Part shown: piece by piece, positions 16,638-25,270 of the stretch | Numbering within the stretch: position 1 is the stretch's first letter | How the letters are laid out: each line of letters starts with the position of its first letter | Assembly (NCBI GenBank): GCA_021773115.1 | Contig: JAJFKS010000032.1 | Span: forward strand, 1-64,000 | Direction of reading: 5' to 3' | Length of the DNA stretch: 64,000 nt | Source of the DNA: Woeseiaceae bacterium | GTDB taxonomy: Bacteria; Pseudomonadota; Gammaproteobacteria; Steroidobacterales; Woeseiaceae | Translations under genes and position numbers: made by a program | The notes under the pieces: model-generated | The model's input: the letters and a program-made list of their open reading frames with translations, nothing else | Told to the model about the DNA's origin: nothing | Databases searched by the model: none

Positions 16638-17519
16638 TCACTCGAACACCAGTTCCTTCAACACCCAGTCGCGAAACGCAGACAGTGCTTTATTTTCTTT
16701 GCTGCTTGGGTGGCAGGAAAAATAGTAGGCATCGTTTGTCTGCAGTTCATGCTCAAAGAGTGGTACCAAAGCCTGAGTATCCAGCCAACGATCAACCAGA
16801 TACCTCGGAATCAATGCGGCACCCAGTCCCTGCTCGGCAGCCCGGGCAACCGCGATCATTGAATCCAGGCGAATGGTCTTTGAATCAGTGGGCATTTTGA
16901 TGCGTGAACTGCGTTGCCATTTCCTCCAGGCATCTGGGCGAGAGTCGTGGACGATAATCGGGAAGTCGCTCACAATTTTTCCTGCCCGCACTTTGATCGA
17001 ATCGTAGAATTCTGGCGATGACACCGGGATCAGGCACATTGCGAACAGTTTGTCGGAATTTATGGATATCGATGGCGAAGAATGCAAGCGGATGCTGGCA
17101 TCGCTGCTCTCAAAACTTTCGCCTGTTGTATCGACATTAATGTCGAGGCCAGGATGCATCTGGCTGAACTGCGCCAGTCGTGGCATCAATATTTCGCTCG
17201 CGAAAAACGGTTTGACTGAAATACGAAGCGAACCGCGCGCGGGCAAGTCAGAGTGGTTTTCGACTACCAGGTCAAGGGATTCGAGAATCGGGCGTAGGTC
17301 GTCATAAAGCGCCTGCCCGGACTTGGTCAATGTCAGCCCCCGCGCTGTACGGGTGAAAAGGTCGTTAGCGAGTTCGGTTTCGAGATGCTTGATCTGGTGA
17401 CTGACGGCAGACGCGGTGAGGTAGAGTTCCTCAGCGGCCTGACGAAAACTTTCACGCTCTGCCGCTGCGCAGAAAGCACGTAATGCACGCATCGAAATAT
17501 TTCGATTCCAGGTGGTCAT
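16638..17519 (-). CDS. LysR-family transcriptional regulator
   Basis: 293 residues from ATG 17519 (a GTG at 17537 would add six residues). The N-terminal winged helix-turn-helix reads FRQAAEELYLTASAVSHQIK, then LFTRTARGLTLTKSGQALYD, as in GcvA-type regulators. The C-terminal effector-binding domain includes FPIIVHDSRPDAW and GLGAALIPRYLVDRWLDTQ. The ligand is unknown. It follows pepQ on the same strand with a gap of about 116 bp; LysR regulators often act on neighbours, so pepQ or the divergent ggt are possible targets, by inference only. Confidence 0.9.
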   Translation of the reverse strand: MTTWNRNISMRALRAFCAAAERESFRQAAEELYLTASAVSHQIKHLETELANDLFTRTARGLTLTKSGQALYDDLRPILESLDLVVENHSDLPARGSLRISVKPFFASEILMPRLAQFSQMHPGLDINVDTTGESFESSDASIRLHSSPSISINSDKLFAMCLIPVSSPEFYDSIKVRAGKIVSDFPIIVHDSRPDAWRKWQRSSRIKMPTDSKTIRLDSMIAVARAAEQGLGAALIPRYLVDRWLDTQALVPLFEHELQTNDAYYFSCHPSSKENKALSAFRDWVLKELVFE

Positions 17520-17635
17520 ACAAGCATTGTTTTGCACGATTCATGCCATGGAAATCGTCATGAAACACAGTGTTTCCGGGCCTGGAAAATCGAAAAATGC
17601 GCCGGGATGGCGCGTTTGAATAATTCGTTGCCCCG

Positions 17636-18985
17636 TTATGTGGCAGAGGCAAATGCGTCGCGAGTCAGATTCTGCCGATCGTTAGTCAGCACGCGGACAT
17701 TGTCCTCAATTCGAATTCCGCCAAAAGGTCGCAACCAGTCGACCGTCTTCCAGTTCACATGTTGTTCGGCAGCGGTGCCACGCAGATTTTCCAGCAGCAT
17801 ATCGATGACGTACAAGCCGGGCTCGATGGTCAGCACCATGTCTTCTTTCAGGACTCGTGTCAGCCGAAGGTGAGGATGGTCACTGGGTGGATCAATGGTA
17901 GCGCCGCTTGCGCTTTCCATGAAGCCACCGACATCGTGTACCTGGATACCGAGCAAGTGGCCGAGGCCATGCGGGAAAAACGCCGATGTGACGCCGGTCT
18001 CCAGCAAAGTATCGGGGTCGCCGCTTGCTAATTCGGATTCGACGAGAACTTCGGCGAGCATTCTATGATTATCGACATGCAGATCGCGGTAATCGACTCC
18101 GGCCTGAACCTTGTCGACGATGGCCATTTGCATGCTGTCCATGCGTTCAATCAGTGCCTTAAACCGCTCGTCCTGATAGGAATAGGTTCGCGTAATATCG
18201 GATGCATAGCCATGAACCTGTGCGCCGGCATCAATCAGGAATGAACGAAATGTGTCCGGCGCGTGCCGGTCCAGGTGCGTGTAGTGGAGGATGGCGGCGT
18301 GTTGGTTGAGTGCGACGATGTTGCTATAGGGCAGCTCTGGGTCGGTATGGCTGACGGCCTTGCAATAGGCGTGATGGATGTCGAACTCAGAAGCGCCATC
18401 ACGAAATGCTGCCTCCGCCGCCCGGTGTCCGGACGCGCCACGACGGGACGATAGTCGCAGTACTTCAATTTCATACGGCGTTTTTATGCCGCGAGCGTAA
18501 TGCAGAATGTTGATCGCCGTTGTCGGATTGATGCGTTCAATACCGAAGGTCAGCGACTTGTCACCAATCTCACCGATGATGATGCATTTTTCACGGTCCG
18601 TCGGCATGTGCGCCGCAATTTCGTCGATCGAATGCACTATCCGAATATCGAAGTGTGCGGTCCAGTAGCCATCGGGTGCACCCGGCACAACATGCCAGTA
18701 GTCGTGCGGCTGGTAGTAAATCAGGCGCGGCTTTTCGCCGGGCGTGTAGACAATGTAGGAAAACGGCAGGTTCGTCAGGGGTGCCCAGCTCACAAAATGC
18801 GGATTGGGCTTAAAAGGGGAGTGATGGTCGTCGAGAAAAGCGAGCTTCGGATTGCCCGAATAGATCACCGCATGACTGGCACCCGCTTCAGACAGTGCTT
18901 GATCGTGGCGTGAAGCAAGGGTTTCAATGTGCCTGGCATAGAATGCGCCAAGCGCCGGATTCTTATCAGAGTAGTCTGCATACAT
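17636..18985 (-). CDS. pepQ: Xaa-Pro dipeptidase (prolidase)
   Basis: M24 metallopeptidase that splits X-Pro dipeptides, cytoplasmic. 449 residues from ATG 18985 (E. coli PepQ 443). The N-terminal creatinase-like domain has LAFLDDHHSPFKPNPHFVSW. The metal site is complete: Asp pair in IDAGAQVHGYASDITRTYS, His in FFPHGLGHLLGIQVHDVGG, Glu in MVLTIEPGLYVIDMLLENL and Glu in GGIRIEDNV. The start at 18985 was preferred because AAGG lies upstream; a more distal ATG at 19012 has no ribosome-binding site. It is divergent from ggt with about 96 bp between, pointing to shared control of peptide breakdown. Confidence 0.92.
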   Translation of the reverse strand: MYADYSDKNPALGAFYARHIETLASRHDQALSEAGASHAVIYSGNPKLAFLDDHHSPFKPNPHFVSWAPLTNLPFSYIVYTPGEKPRLIYYQPHDYWHVVPGAPDGYWTAHFDIRIVHSIDEIAAHMPTDREKCIIIGEIGDKSLTFGIERINPTTAINILHYARGIKTPYEIEVLRLSSRRGASGHRAAEAAFRDGASEFDIHHAYCKAVSHTDPELPYSNIVALNQHAAILHYTHLDRHAPDTFRSFLIDAGAQVHGYASDITRTYSYQDERFKALIERMDSMQMAIVDKVQAGVDYRDLHVDNHRMLAEVLVESELASGDPDTLLETGVTSAFFPHGLGHLLGIQVHDVGGFMESASGATIDPPSDHPHLRLTRVLKEDMVLTIEPGLYVIDMLLENLRGTAAEQHVNWKTVDWLRPFGGIRIEDNVRVLTNDRQNLTRDAFASAT

Positions 18986-19081
18986 GAGCAAATCATACCT
19001 TGTTGCCGCCATCGGCGGCGAGTGCCATCATAAGCGGCTCGCGCGGACCTGACCGGGGTCCAATCCGAATCGGAGCAAGGG

Positions 19082-20797
19082 ATGAAGGGAAGAAAATGGT
19101 CTATCGGCATCGTAATTCTGGTGATCGGAGCGACGACAATGGCGGCATCTGATCCGGGATACGATCGGGTTACCGGGCTCGCACATGCTTCGCGGTCTGA
19201 AGTGATCGCGCCTCATGGCATGGCTGCGACGAGCCAGCCACTGGCGACCCAGATTGCACTTGATGTCCTCAAAGCCGGCGGCAGCGCGGTGGATGCCGCG
19301 ATTGCTGCGAATGCAGCCCTGGGGCTGATGGAGCCGACCGGCAACGGTATCGGCGGTGACCTGTTCGCAATTGTCTGGGACGCCGAGAAGAAAGAGCTCG
19401 TTGGTCTGAACGCCTCTGGCCGTGCGCCGAAAGCGATGACACTTGAGTATTTTCAGAATCACGGCATTGACAGCATTCCGCCCTTCGGCCCCTTGCCCGT
19501 CAGCGTGCCGGGCGCAGTGGACGGCTGGTTCGAATTGCACGACCGCTACGGCCGACTCAGCATGAAGGAGATTCTGGCCCCGGCAATCGAGTATGCCCGC
19601 GAAGGTTTTCCGGTTTCCGAAGTTATCGCCTATTACTTCAAGAGCAACGAAGCGCGCATCGGCCAATACCCGGGGTTTAAGGAAACCTACATGCCGAATG
19701 GGCACGTGCCGCGTAAAGGCGAGATGTTCAGGAACCCGCGTTTGGCAAATACGCTGCAACGCATCGCGGATAAGGGACGCGACGAGTTTTACAAAGGCAG
19801 CATTGCGCAGCAGATTGACGCCTTCATGGCTGAGCAGGGCGGTTTGTTGCGTTACGACGATCTGGCGGCGCACGAATCCGAATGGGTCACGCCGGTTTCC
19901 ACAAACTATCGTGGCTGGGACGTGTACGAATTGCCGCCGAATGGCCAGGGAATAGCGGCGCTGCAGATCCTGAACCTGCTGGAAGGCTATGACATTGCGT
20001 CAATGGGTTTCGGCAGCGCCGAGTACCTGCATACGCTGGTCGAGGCGAAGAAGCTGGCATTCGAGGATCGCGCCAGGTACTACGCCGACATGGAGTTTAT
20101 CGATGTCCCGGTCGAAACCCTGGTATCAAAAAGCTACGCTGAAACGCGTCGCAAACTGATCGATCCGAACAAGGCCTCGAAAGCGCTGCCCGCCGGCGAC
20201 GTAAAACTTGAGCAGGGCGACACGATTTACCTGACCGTCGCGGATGCCGACGGCAACATGGTGTCGCTTATTCAAAGCAACTACCGTGGTATGGGTTCCG
20301 GCATGATTCCCGGCGAGCTGGGTTTCGTGTTGCAGGATCGCGCTGAACTGTTTTCGCTCGATCCCGATCACGCCAACGTTGTTGCCGGCGGCAAGCGGCC
20401 TTTCCATACAATCATCCCGGCTTTCGTCATGAAAGACGGCGAACCACTGATCAGCTTCGGCTTGATGGGCGGCGCCATGCAGCCGCAGGGACATGTACAG
20501 ATCGTCGTCAACATGGTCGACTTCGGCATGAACCTGCAAGAAGCGGGCGACGCGGCGCGCATCAATCATGCGGGTTCATCGCAACCAACCGGGTCCGTGA
20601 TGAGCGATGGCGGTGTGCTGAACCTCGAATCAAGGTTTACAGACGAGACGCGTAAAGCGCTCGAAAAAATGGGTCATACATTGGGCACGAGTGACGGCAG
20701 CTTCGGCGGCTACCAGGCGATCATGTGGGACAAGAAACAGGGCGTGTACTATGGCGCCAGCGAAGTACGAAAAGACGGACAAGCCGCGGGATATTAG
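19082..20797 (+). CDS. ggt: Gamma-glutamyltransferase precursor
   Basis: N-terminal nucleophile hydrolase that cleaves gamma-glutamyl bonds, for example in glutathione. 571 residues. An N-terminal hydrophobic segment (WSIGIVILVIGATTMAAS) looks like a signal peptide, so the enzyme is probably periplasmic. The autoprocessing nucleophile is Thr381 in LEQGDTIYLTVADADGNMVS. GNGIGGDLFAIVWD and GLMGGAMQPQGHVQIVVNMV are family blocks. The lid-loop region matches the GGTs and cephalosporin acylase-like homologues, so the substrate could differ. It is divergent from pepQ and 9 bp upstream of trpS. Confidence 0.9.
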   Translation: MKGRKWSIGIVILVIGATTMAASDPGYDRVTGLAHASRSEVIAPHGMAATSQPLATQIALDVLKAGGSAVDAAIAANAALGLMEPTGNGIGGDLFAIVWDAEKKELVGLNASGRAPKAMTLEYFQNHGIDSIPPFGPLPVSVPGAVDGWFELHDRYGRLSMKEILAPAIEYAREGFPVSEVIAYYFKSNEARIGQYPGFKETYMPNGHVPRKGEMFRNPRLANTLQRIADKGRDEFYKGSIAQQIDAFMAEQGGLLRYDDLAAHESEWVTPVSTNYRGWDVYELPPNGQGIAALQILNLLEGYDIASMGFGSAEYLHTLVEAKKLAFEDRARYYADMEFIDVPVETLVSKSYAETRRKLIDPNKASKALPAGDVKLEQGDTIYLTVADADGNMVSLIQSNYRGMGSGMIPGELGFVLQDRAELFSLDPDHANVVAGGKRPFHTIIPAFVMKDGEPLISFGLMGGAMQPQGHVQIVVNMVDFGMNLQEAGDAARINHAGSSQPTGSVMSDGGVLNLESRFTDETRKALEKMGHTLGTSDGSFGGYQAIMWDKKQGVYYGASEVRKDGQAAGY

Positions 20798-20806
20798 GGC
20801 CTAAGA

Positions 20807-21820
20807 ATGACAGACGAGATTTACCTCACCGGAATTACCACGACCGGTACACCCCATATCGGCAACTATGTCGGAGCAATCCGGCCGAGTGTTGCTGCGA
20901 GTAAGGATGCTCTGAAAAAGAACTTCTATTTCCTGGCCGACTTTCACGCGCTGGCGAAGAACGAGGATCCGGACAAGATCAGTCAGTCAACGCTGGAAAT
21001 CGCTGCGGCGTGGCTCGCGTTGGGCATGGACACGGACAACTCGGTTTTTTACCGGCAGTCAGATATCCCGGAGATTCCCGAGCTGACATGGATCCTGACC
21101 AGCATGACCGCGAAGGGATTGATGAATCGAGCGCATTCCTACAAAGCGGCAGTACAGGCCAATCTGGACAGTGGTGGTGACAAGGACCCTGACAAGGGCA
21201 TTACGATGGCCTTATACAGTTATCCGATCCTGATGGCAGCCGACATCCTGATGTTTCGTGCCACCAAGGTTCCGGTCGGCCGCGATCAAAAGCAACACGT
21301 TGAAATGGCGAGGGATATTGCGCAGCGTTTCAACCATCACTTCGGCGACGTCCTGGTTTTGCCGGAGCCTGTTATCGGTGACGACACCGCGGTGCTGGCG
21401 GGGCTCGATGGTCGCAAGATGTCGAAGAGCTACAACAATACGATCGCCTTGTTCGCACCCGAGAAGAAGCTGCGTAAATTGATCATGAAGATCAAGACGA
21501 ATAGCCTGGAACCCGGCGAGCCGAAAGACATCGCTGACAGTACGCTGTATGACATTTTCAAAGCATTCGCTACCCCTGAAGAAACGACGGCGATTGAAAA
21601 GCAGTATGAGGACGGCATCGCCTGGGGCGCTATGAAGCAGGTTCTGTTTGAATACATTAATGACCACATTGGGCCTGCGCGCGAAGAGTATGAGCGCCTG
21701 ATCGCAAACCCGGCAGACGTCGAAGCCGAGCTACTGAAGGGTGCGACACGGGCGCGCGAAGTCGCGGTCCCCTACATTGAGCAAATTCGCCATGCGATTG
21801 GAATTCGAAAACTGGGATAA
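20807..21820 (+). CDS. trpS: Tryptophanyl-tRNA synthetase
   Basis: Class Ic synthetase charging tRNA-Trp. 337 residues. The HIGH-like motif is TPHIGNYVGA at the N-terminus, preceded by ITTTG where many TrpRS have xxPTG or QPSG. The KMSKS motif is intact in LDGRKMSKSYNNTIALF. LMAADILMFRATKVPVGRDQ is the conserved Trp-binding helix region. It starts 9 bp after ggt, so the two may be co-transcribed. Confidence 0.95.
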   Translation: MTDEIYLTGITTTGTPHIGNYVGAIRPSVAASKDALKKNFYFLADFHALAKNEDPDKISQSTLEIAAAWLALGMDTDNSVFYRQSDIPEIPELTWILTSMTAKGLMNRAHSYKAAVQANLDSGGDKDPDKGITMALYSYPILMAADILMFRATKVPVGRDQKQHVEMARDIAQRFNHHFGDVLVLPEPVIGDDTAVLAGLDGRKMSKSYNNTIALFAPEKKLRKLIMKIKTNSLEPGEPKDIADSTLYDIFKAFATPEETTAIEKQYEDGIAWGAMKQVLFEYINDHIGPAREEYERLIANPADVEAELLKGATRAREVAVPYIEQIRHAIGIRKLG

Positions 21821-21847
21821 CGGCATCCGGAATGGTCGGAATTTGTT

Positions 21848-22219
21848 ATGGACCTGAACCAGGTAACGCTTCCCTGCACAGACTACGAAGCGTCGGTCAC
21901 GTTTTACAAGACCCTTGGGCTTCGGCAGATTGTCGATAGCCCGCCTCGTTACGCACGATTCGAAACAGAGGCCGGTTCGACATTGTCGATTCACGCAGCC
22001 GCCGTCGATTCGGGCACCGCAGCAACCGTCATTTACTTCGAAGTCGAAAATATTGACGAGACGGTTGCTTCGCTTCGCGACAAAGGCCTGACATTTGACT
22101 CGGGTCCCATTGATGAGCCCTGGCTATGGCAAGAGGCACGACTTTCCGACCCGGCCGGCAACCAGATCTGTATTTTTCACGCGGGTGAAAATCGACGCTT
22201 CCCACCGTGGCGCATTTGA
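21848..22219 (+). CDS. VOC-superfamily (glyoxalase-like) protein
   Basis: 123 residues with two beta-alpha-beta-beta-beta modules: LNQVTLPCTDYEASVTFYKT at the start and EVENIDETVASLRDKGLTF in the middle, ending LSDPAGNQICIFHAGENRR. This layout is the glyoxalase, bleomycin-resistance and dioxygenase superfamily; the activity cannot be assigned. Its 16-bp spacing from the GNAT gene suggests one transcript. Confidence 0.8.
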   Translation: MDLNQVTLPCTDYEASVTFYKTLGLRQIVDSPPRYARFETEAGSTLSIHAAAVDSGTAATVIYFEVENIDETVASLRDKGLTFDSGPIDEPWLWQEARLSDPAGNQICIFHAGENRRFPPWRI

Positions 22220-22234
22220 GAGCAAGTAAGGGAT

Positions 22235-22765
22235 ATGACAATGGAATCTGATTGGCTGTTGGAGACTGAACGTTTACGCCTGCGGCCTGTGACGATGGAC
22301 GACGCCGGCTTGATGCTGGCAGTCTGGAACGATCCTGCGTTCATTCAAAATGTCGCTGACCGTGGCATACGTACTGCGGAACAGGCGCGCGACGCCATTG
22401 CCGCTGGCGCGGCAAAGTTGTTCGCAGACTATGGCTATGGTCCCTATTGCTTGTCCCTGAAGTCGAACGGAAAGCTGATCGGAATCTGTGGCCTGTTCCG
22501 CCGCGATCATCTTGATGATCCGGACATTGGTTTTTCACTGCTGCCCGATTATCGTAGTCAGGGCTATGCCGGCGAAGCGGCAATCGAGGTGGTGCGCTAT
22601 GCCCGTGACAATCTCGGGATTGGCAGGTTGACGGCGATCGTTTCGCCCAACAACGCGCCATCCATTGGTCTGATTGAAAAGCTGGGTCTGCGATTTGAGC
22701 GCGCAGTGACAATGCCGGGCGACGACGAAGAAATCAGCCTCTATAGCGTGGCACTGCAAGGCTAG
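22235..22765 (+). CDS. GNAT-family N-acetyltransferase
   Basis: 176 residues of the RimJ/RimL branch: LLETERLRLRPVTMDDAGLM at the start, the acetyl-CoA-binding P-loop-like LLPDYRSQGYAGEAAIEVVR (R-x-x-G-x-A), and the C-terminal SIGLIEKLGLRFER that packs on the pantetheine. It likely acetylates a small amine or protein N-terminus; the substrate is not predictable. The start has AAGGGA at normal spacing. Confidence 0.85.
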   Translation: MTMESDWLLETERLRLRPVTMDDAGLMLAVWNDPAFIQNVADRGIRTAEQARDAIAAGAAKLFADYGYGPYCLSLKSNGKLIGICGLFRRDHLDDPDIGFSLLPDYRSQGYAGEAAIEVVRYARDNLGIGRLTAIVSPNNAPSIGLIEKLGLRFERAVTMPGDDEEISLYSVALQG

Positions 22766-22833
22766 AATCCGATAATGGAATTTCCTCGATGAATGGCTCG
22801 GGGGACATGATTCTTGCGCACCCTGGCTTGAGC

Positions 22834-22839
22834 TATACT
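22834..22839 (+). promoter_or_regulatory. -10-like TATACT upstream of the 30-codon ORF
   Basis: TATACT 17 bp after TTCTTG (22811-22816), within the only non-coding gap of this stretch. The -35 is poor; it would start a transcript near 22846 covering the small ORF, the 131-residue gene and probably the second VOC gene. Confidence 0.35.
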
Positions 22840-22865
22840 CGCACCGATAATAGAAGAGGACGATT

Positions 22866-22958
22866 GTGACCAAGCCGCTGCAGATCGTGTCGAATTTCGT
22901 TGCCATGAATGCCGATTTCAACGCGAACGACCGCCCGGACGCGAAGGCTGATCAGTGA
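22866..22958 (+). CDS. Candidate 30-residue small protein
   Basis: GTG 22866 follows AGAGGACGATT, a good Shine-Dalgarno, and opens 30 codons (start VTKPLQIVSNFVAMNADFNA, acidic polar end DAKADQ). Its TGA overlaps the GTG of the next gene by four bases (GTGA), the arrangement of a translationally coupled pair. No homology is recognised. It may be a leader ORF or a real small protein. Confidence 0.45.
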   Translation: MTKPLQIVSNFVAMNADFNANDRPDAKADQ

Positions 22959-23350
22959 ATAAGTCGACGACAGGGACGGACTGGCACCGGCTGCGGGAGT
23001 TCACAGCAGTTGATCTCAACAAATCGTTCATTCTGTCCTGGAAGCTGGAGTCCGAGCTGTTGCTCATCGACATCGACCTTTTCCTGACCGAGGAACATCC
23101 GTTTTACGAAAAGCCCCGGCCCGCTGAAAAAATCTGTATTCGTCCGGCGATCATTGAATTTCCGTATTGTGAAAGCTTTAGCGTCATCGGCAAGGAAGGT
23201 GTCCCGTCATCAGAAATTGCGGCGAAACTCGGGCATGGCACTATTGAGGGACTGCGAAGGCTTGACGATGGACGTTACGAAATAATCGGGCCGTTCGGCA
23301 CGGTGCTGGTTAGCGCAGAGCGCCCGATACTGAGACTCAAAGGGCCGTAA
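22955..23350 (+). CDS. Conserved-looking hypothetical protein
   Basis: 131 residues from GTG 22955. I do not recognise a family. It has alternating beta-like segments (SFILSWKLESELLLIDIDLF, RYEIIGPFGTVLVSAERPIL), no signal peptide and no membrane segment, so it is probably cytoplasmic. The composition resembles the neighbouring genes. Its start overlaps the stop of a 30-codon ORF, and a VOC gene follows after 17 bp. Confidence 0.65.
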   Translation: MNKSTTGTDWHRLREFTAVDLNKSFILSWKLESELLLIDIDLFLTEEHPFYEKPRPAEKICIRPAIIEFPYCESFSVIGKEGVPSSEIAAKLGHGTIEGLRRLDDGRYEIIGPFGTVLVSAERPILRLKGP

Positions 23351-23367
23351 TAACAGCGGGAGAGGCT

Positions 23368-23718
23368 ATGCGCCAGGAAAAACAAATCGACTACATCGAA
23401 ATTCCGGTAACCGACCTTGGCAAGGCCCGTGATTTCTTCGAGGCCCTGTTTGGCTGGAGCTTCGTTTCGTATGGCGAAGATTACATGAGTTTCAGCGACG
23501 GACGTCTGGACGGCGGCTTTCGTCGCGTGACCGAAGCGGCGCCGGCAAACGGCGTGCTACTTATTTTTTTTAGCGAGGACCTCGAGCGCGATGTTGAGCG
23601 CGTGCAGCAACTGGGCGCAAAGATTTCTGAAGCAATATTTCCGTTCCCCGGAGGAAGGCGATTTCATTTTGTCGACCCGACGGGGACCGAGTACGCAATC
23701 TGGTCGGCGATTAGCTAG
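23368..23718 (+). CDS. VOC-superfamily protein, second copy
   Basis: 116 residues: QIDYIEIPVTDLGKARDFFE, GWSFVSYGEDYMSF and the terminal FHFVDPTGTEYAIWSAIS are typical of glyoxalase/bleomycin-resistance-like proteins such as the CFP-30 type. No metal-binding role is assigned. GGGAGAGG precedes the start. It is distinct in sequence from the VOC protein at 21848. Confidence 0.8.
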   Translation: MRQEKQIDYIEIPVTDLGKARDFFEALFGWSFVSYGEDYMSFSDGRLDGGFRRVTEAAPANGVLLIFFSEDLERDVERVQQLGAKISEAIFPFPGGRRFHFVDPTGTEYAIWSAIS

Positions 23719-23739
23719 CCGGAAAATGGAGTAATAATA

Positions 23740-24369
23740 ATGGCTGTAATGATTGACCATCCCTGTGTTCAGCACAAACTCGCGATCATCCGCAACGTCG
23801 ATACCGGTCACAAGCGTTTTCGTGAGCTTGCCACCGAGATTACGAAGTTTATTTGCTACGAAGCCTTGAAAAATATCAAAACGAAAGTGGTCAAAGTACA
23901 GACGCCAGTTGCCGAAGCGGTCTGCAGAAAAATCGATACCGATGTCGTGGTGGTGCCGATCCTGCGTGCCGGCGTGGGTATGCTGGAAGGCATTCTTGAA
24001 CTGGTGCCGACGGCCCGCGTAGGGTTTGTCGGTTTGTATCGGGACGAAGAAACCAAAAAGCCGGTCACTTACTACGAGCGTTTTCCACCGCAAATCAAAG
24101 GTGGCACCTGCATTATCATTGATCCAATGTTGGCGACGGGTGGTTCAACCGTCGCAACTATCGACAAGTTAAAGGAAAATGGTGCTGAGAGTATTGTTGT
24201 GATCTGCATTGTGACTTGTCCGGAGGGCATTGCGCTGGTGGAGTCCAGGCATCCGGATGTGCCGATTTTTGCCGCGGCAATCGATGATAAATTAAATGAG
24301 AAAAAATACATCGTCCCCGGCCTCGGCGATGCAGGAGACCGACTCTTCGGCACTTCGCATAAGGACTAA
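23740..24369 (+). CDS. upp: Uracil phosphoribosyltransferase
   Basis: Salvage enzyme making UMP from uracil and PRPP. 209 residues (E. coli 208). The PRPP-binding loop is IIIDPMLATGGSTVATIDKL. VPILRAGVGMLEGILELVPT and the uracil-binding end YIVPGLGDAGDRLFGT are conserved. GGAG lies upstream with rather long spacing. DUF1801 and TerB-like genes follow closely. Confidence 0.97.
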   Translation: MAVMIDHPCVQHKLAIIRNVDTGHKRFRELATEITKFICYEALKNIKTKVVKVQTPVAEAVCRKIDTDVVVVPILRAGVGMLEGILELVPTARVGFVGLYRDEETKKPVTYYERFPPQIKGGTCIIIDPMLATGGSTVATIDKLKENGAESIVVICIVTCPEGIALVESRHPDVPIFAAAIDDKLNEKKYIVPGLGDAGDRLFGTSHKD

Positions 24370-24371
24370 AC

Positions 24372-24794
24372 ATGGCGGAAAACAAAACCCAGGCCACTCA
24401 GAAAAGCGTCACGGAATTCATCAACAATATTGAAGACCAGAACATGCGCGCTGACGTCAGGAAAATTGCGGCGATGATGCGCAGGGCGACACGCAAGAAA
24501 GCGAAGATGTGGGGTCCCGGCATCGTGGGGTATGGCGAGTACCACTATAAGTATGCGAGCGGCCGGGAAGGTGATTTCATGATTACCGGTTTCGCGCCAC
24601 GAAAGCGCTCGCTTTCTGTCTATATTTTGCCCGGCTTCGAAAACTTTGGCGGTTTGTTGAAGAAACTGGGAAAACACAAGACCGGCAGGAGTTGCCTGTA
24701 TATCAATCGACTTTCCGATGTGGACGAGAAAGTACTTGAAAAATTGATCACCGATTCCGTTAACATGATGCGCAACAAGTACCCAACGAAGTAA
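24372..24794 (+). CDS. DUF1801 (YdhG-like) protein
   Basis: 140 residues. The DUF1801 pattern is visible: VRKIAAMMRRATRKKAKMWG, GIVGYGEYHYKYASGREGDF, then GFAPRKRSLSVYILPGFENF and a C-terminal helix with LEKLITDSVNMM. Relatives include Bacillus FrataxinlikeYdhG, implicated in iron delivery; the role here is unknown. It starts 2 bp after the upp stop with AGGAC upstream. Confidence 0.75.
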   Translation: MAENKTQATQKSVTEFINNIEDQNMRADVRKIAAMMRRATRKKAKMWGPGIVGYGEYHYKYASGREGDFMITGFAPRKRSLSVYILPGFENFGGLLKKLGKHKTGRSCLYINRLSDVDEKVLEKLITDSVNMMRNKYPTK

Positions 24795-24799
24795 AAGCA

Positions 24800-25270
24800 A
24801 TGAGCGACGATATACTCGTGTCACGACTAGACGGCAGAAAGCTTATCGTCGAATCCGGCGACGAGGTCAAGGAGTACGATTCCAAATTTCTTATCGCTGC
24901 GGTATTGGTTTATGTTGCGCGCGCTACTGGACAAATTGAACCTGAGGAATCCGCACGTATGATTGAGCTCATCGAAGAGCACTTCAAACTGCGCGGTGCT
25001 GAGACGCTCGAATTGCTCACGCGCGCGATCTCGGAAATGGAAGAAGAGCCTGAGCTCGTTCCACTGTTGTACGACCTTGGGCCAACCCTGTCGGAGGCCT
25101 GCAAGGAAGATCTTGCTCTGATGGCACTAAAAATTGTTGCTGCCGACGGTAAACGCGAGGTTGCTGAAATGGAGCAGTTCAACCGTGCGATGGAGGCCAT
25201 CGGCGTGTCGCCCGAAATAAAGCACCGCGCGTTTGACCGTTACTTCGCCGAGACGATGCCGGGCATTTGA
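24800..25270 (+). CDS. TerB-like helical protein
   Basis: 156 residues, all-helical and acidic. FLIAAVLVYVARATGQIEPE and LMALKIVAADGKREVAEMEQ are the two paired-helix halves of the TerB fold, with D/E residues that in TerB proteins bind metal. TerB domains occur in tellurite resistance and stress modules, but no other ter gene is nearby. The last bases overlap the nhaA start (TTGA). Confidence 0.75.
   Translation: MSDDILVSRLDGRKLIVESGDEVKEYDSKFLIAAVLVYVARATGQIEPEESARMIELIEEHFKLRGAETLELLTRAISEMEEEPELVPLLYDLGPTLSEACKEDLALMALKIVAADGKREVAEMEQFNRAMEAIGVSPEIKHRAFDRYFAETMPGI

Noticed and set aside
19028-19873. Long - strand frame of 281 codons opposite ggt
   Set aside because: Lies entirely antisense to the well-conserved ggt gene, has no recognisable domain and no ribosome-binding site.
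24800-25270. Tellurite-resistance island
   Set aside because: A single TerB-like protein with no other ter genes nearby; TerB folds are common in unrelated settings.
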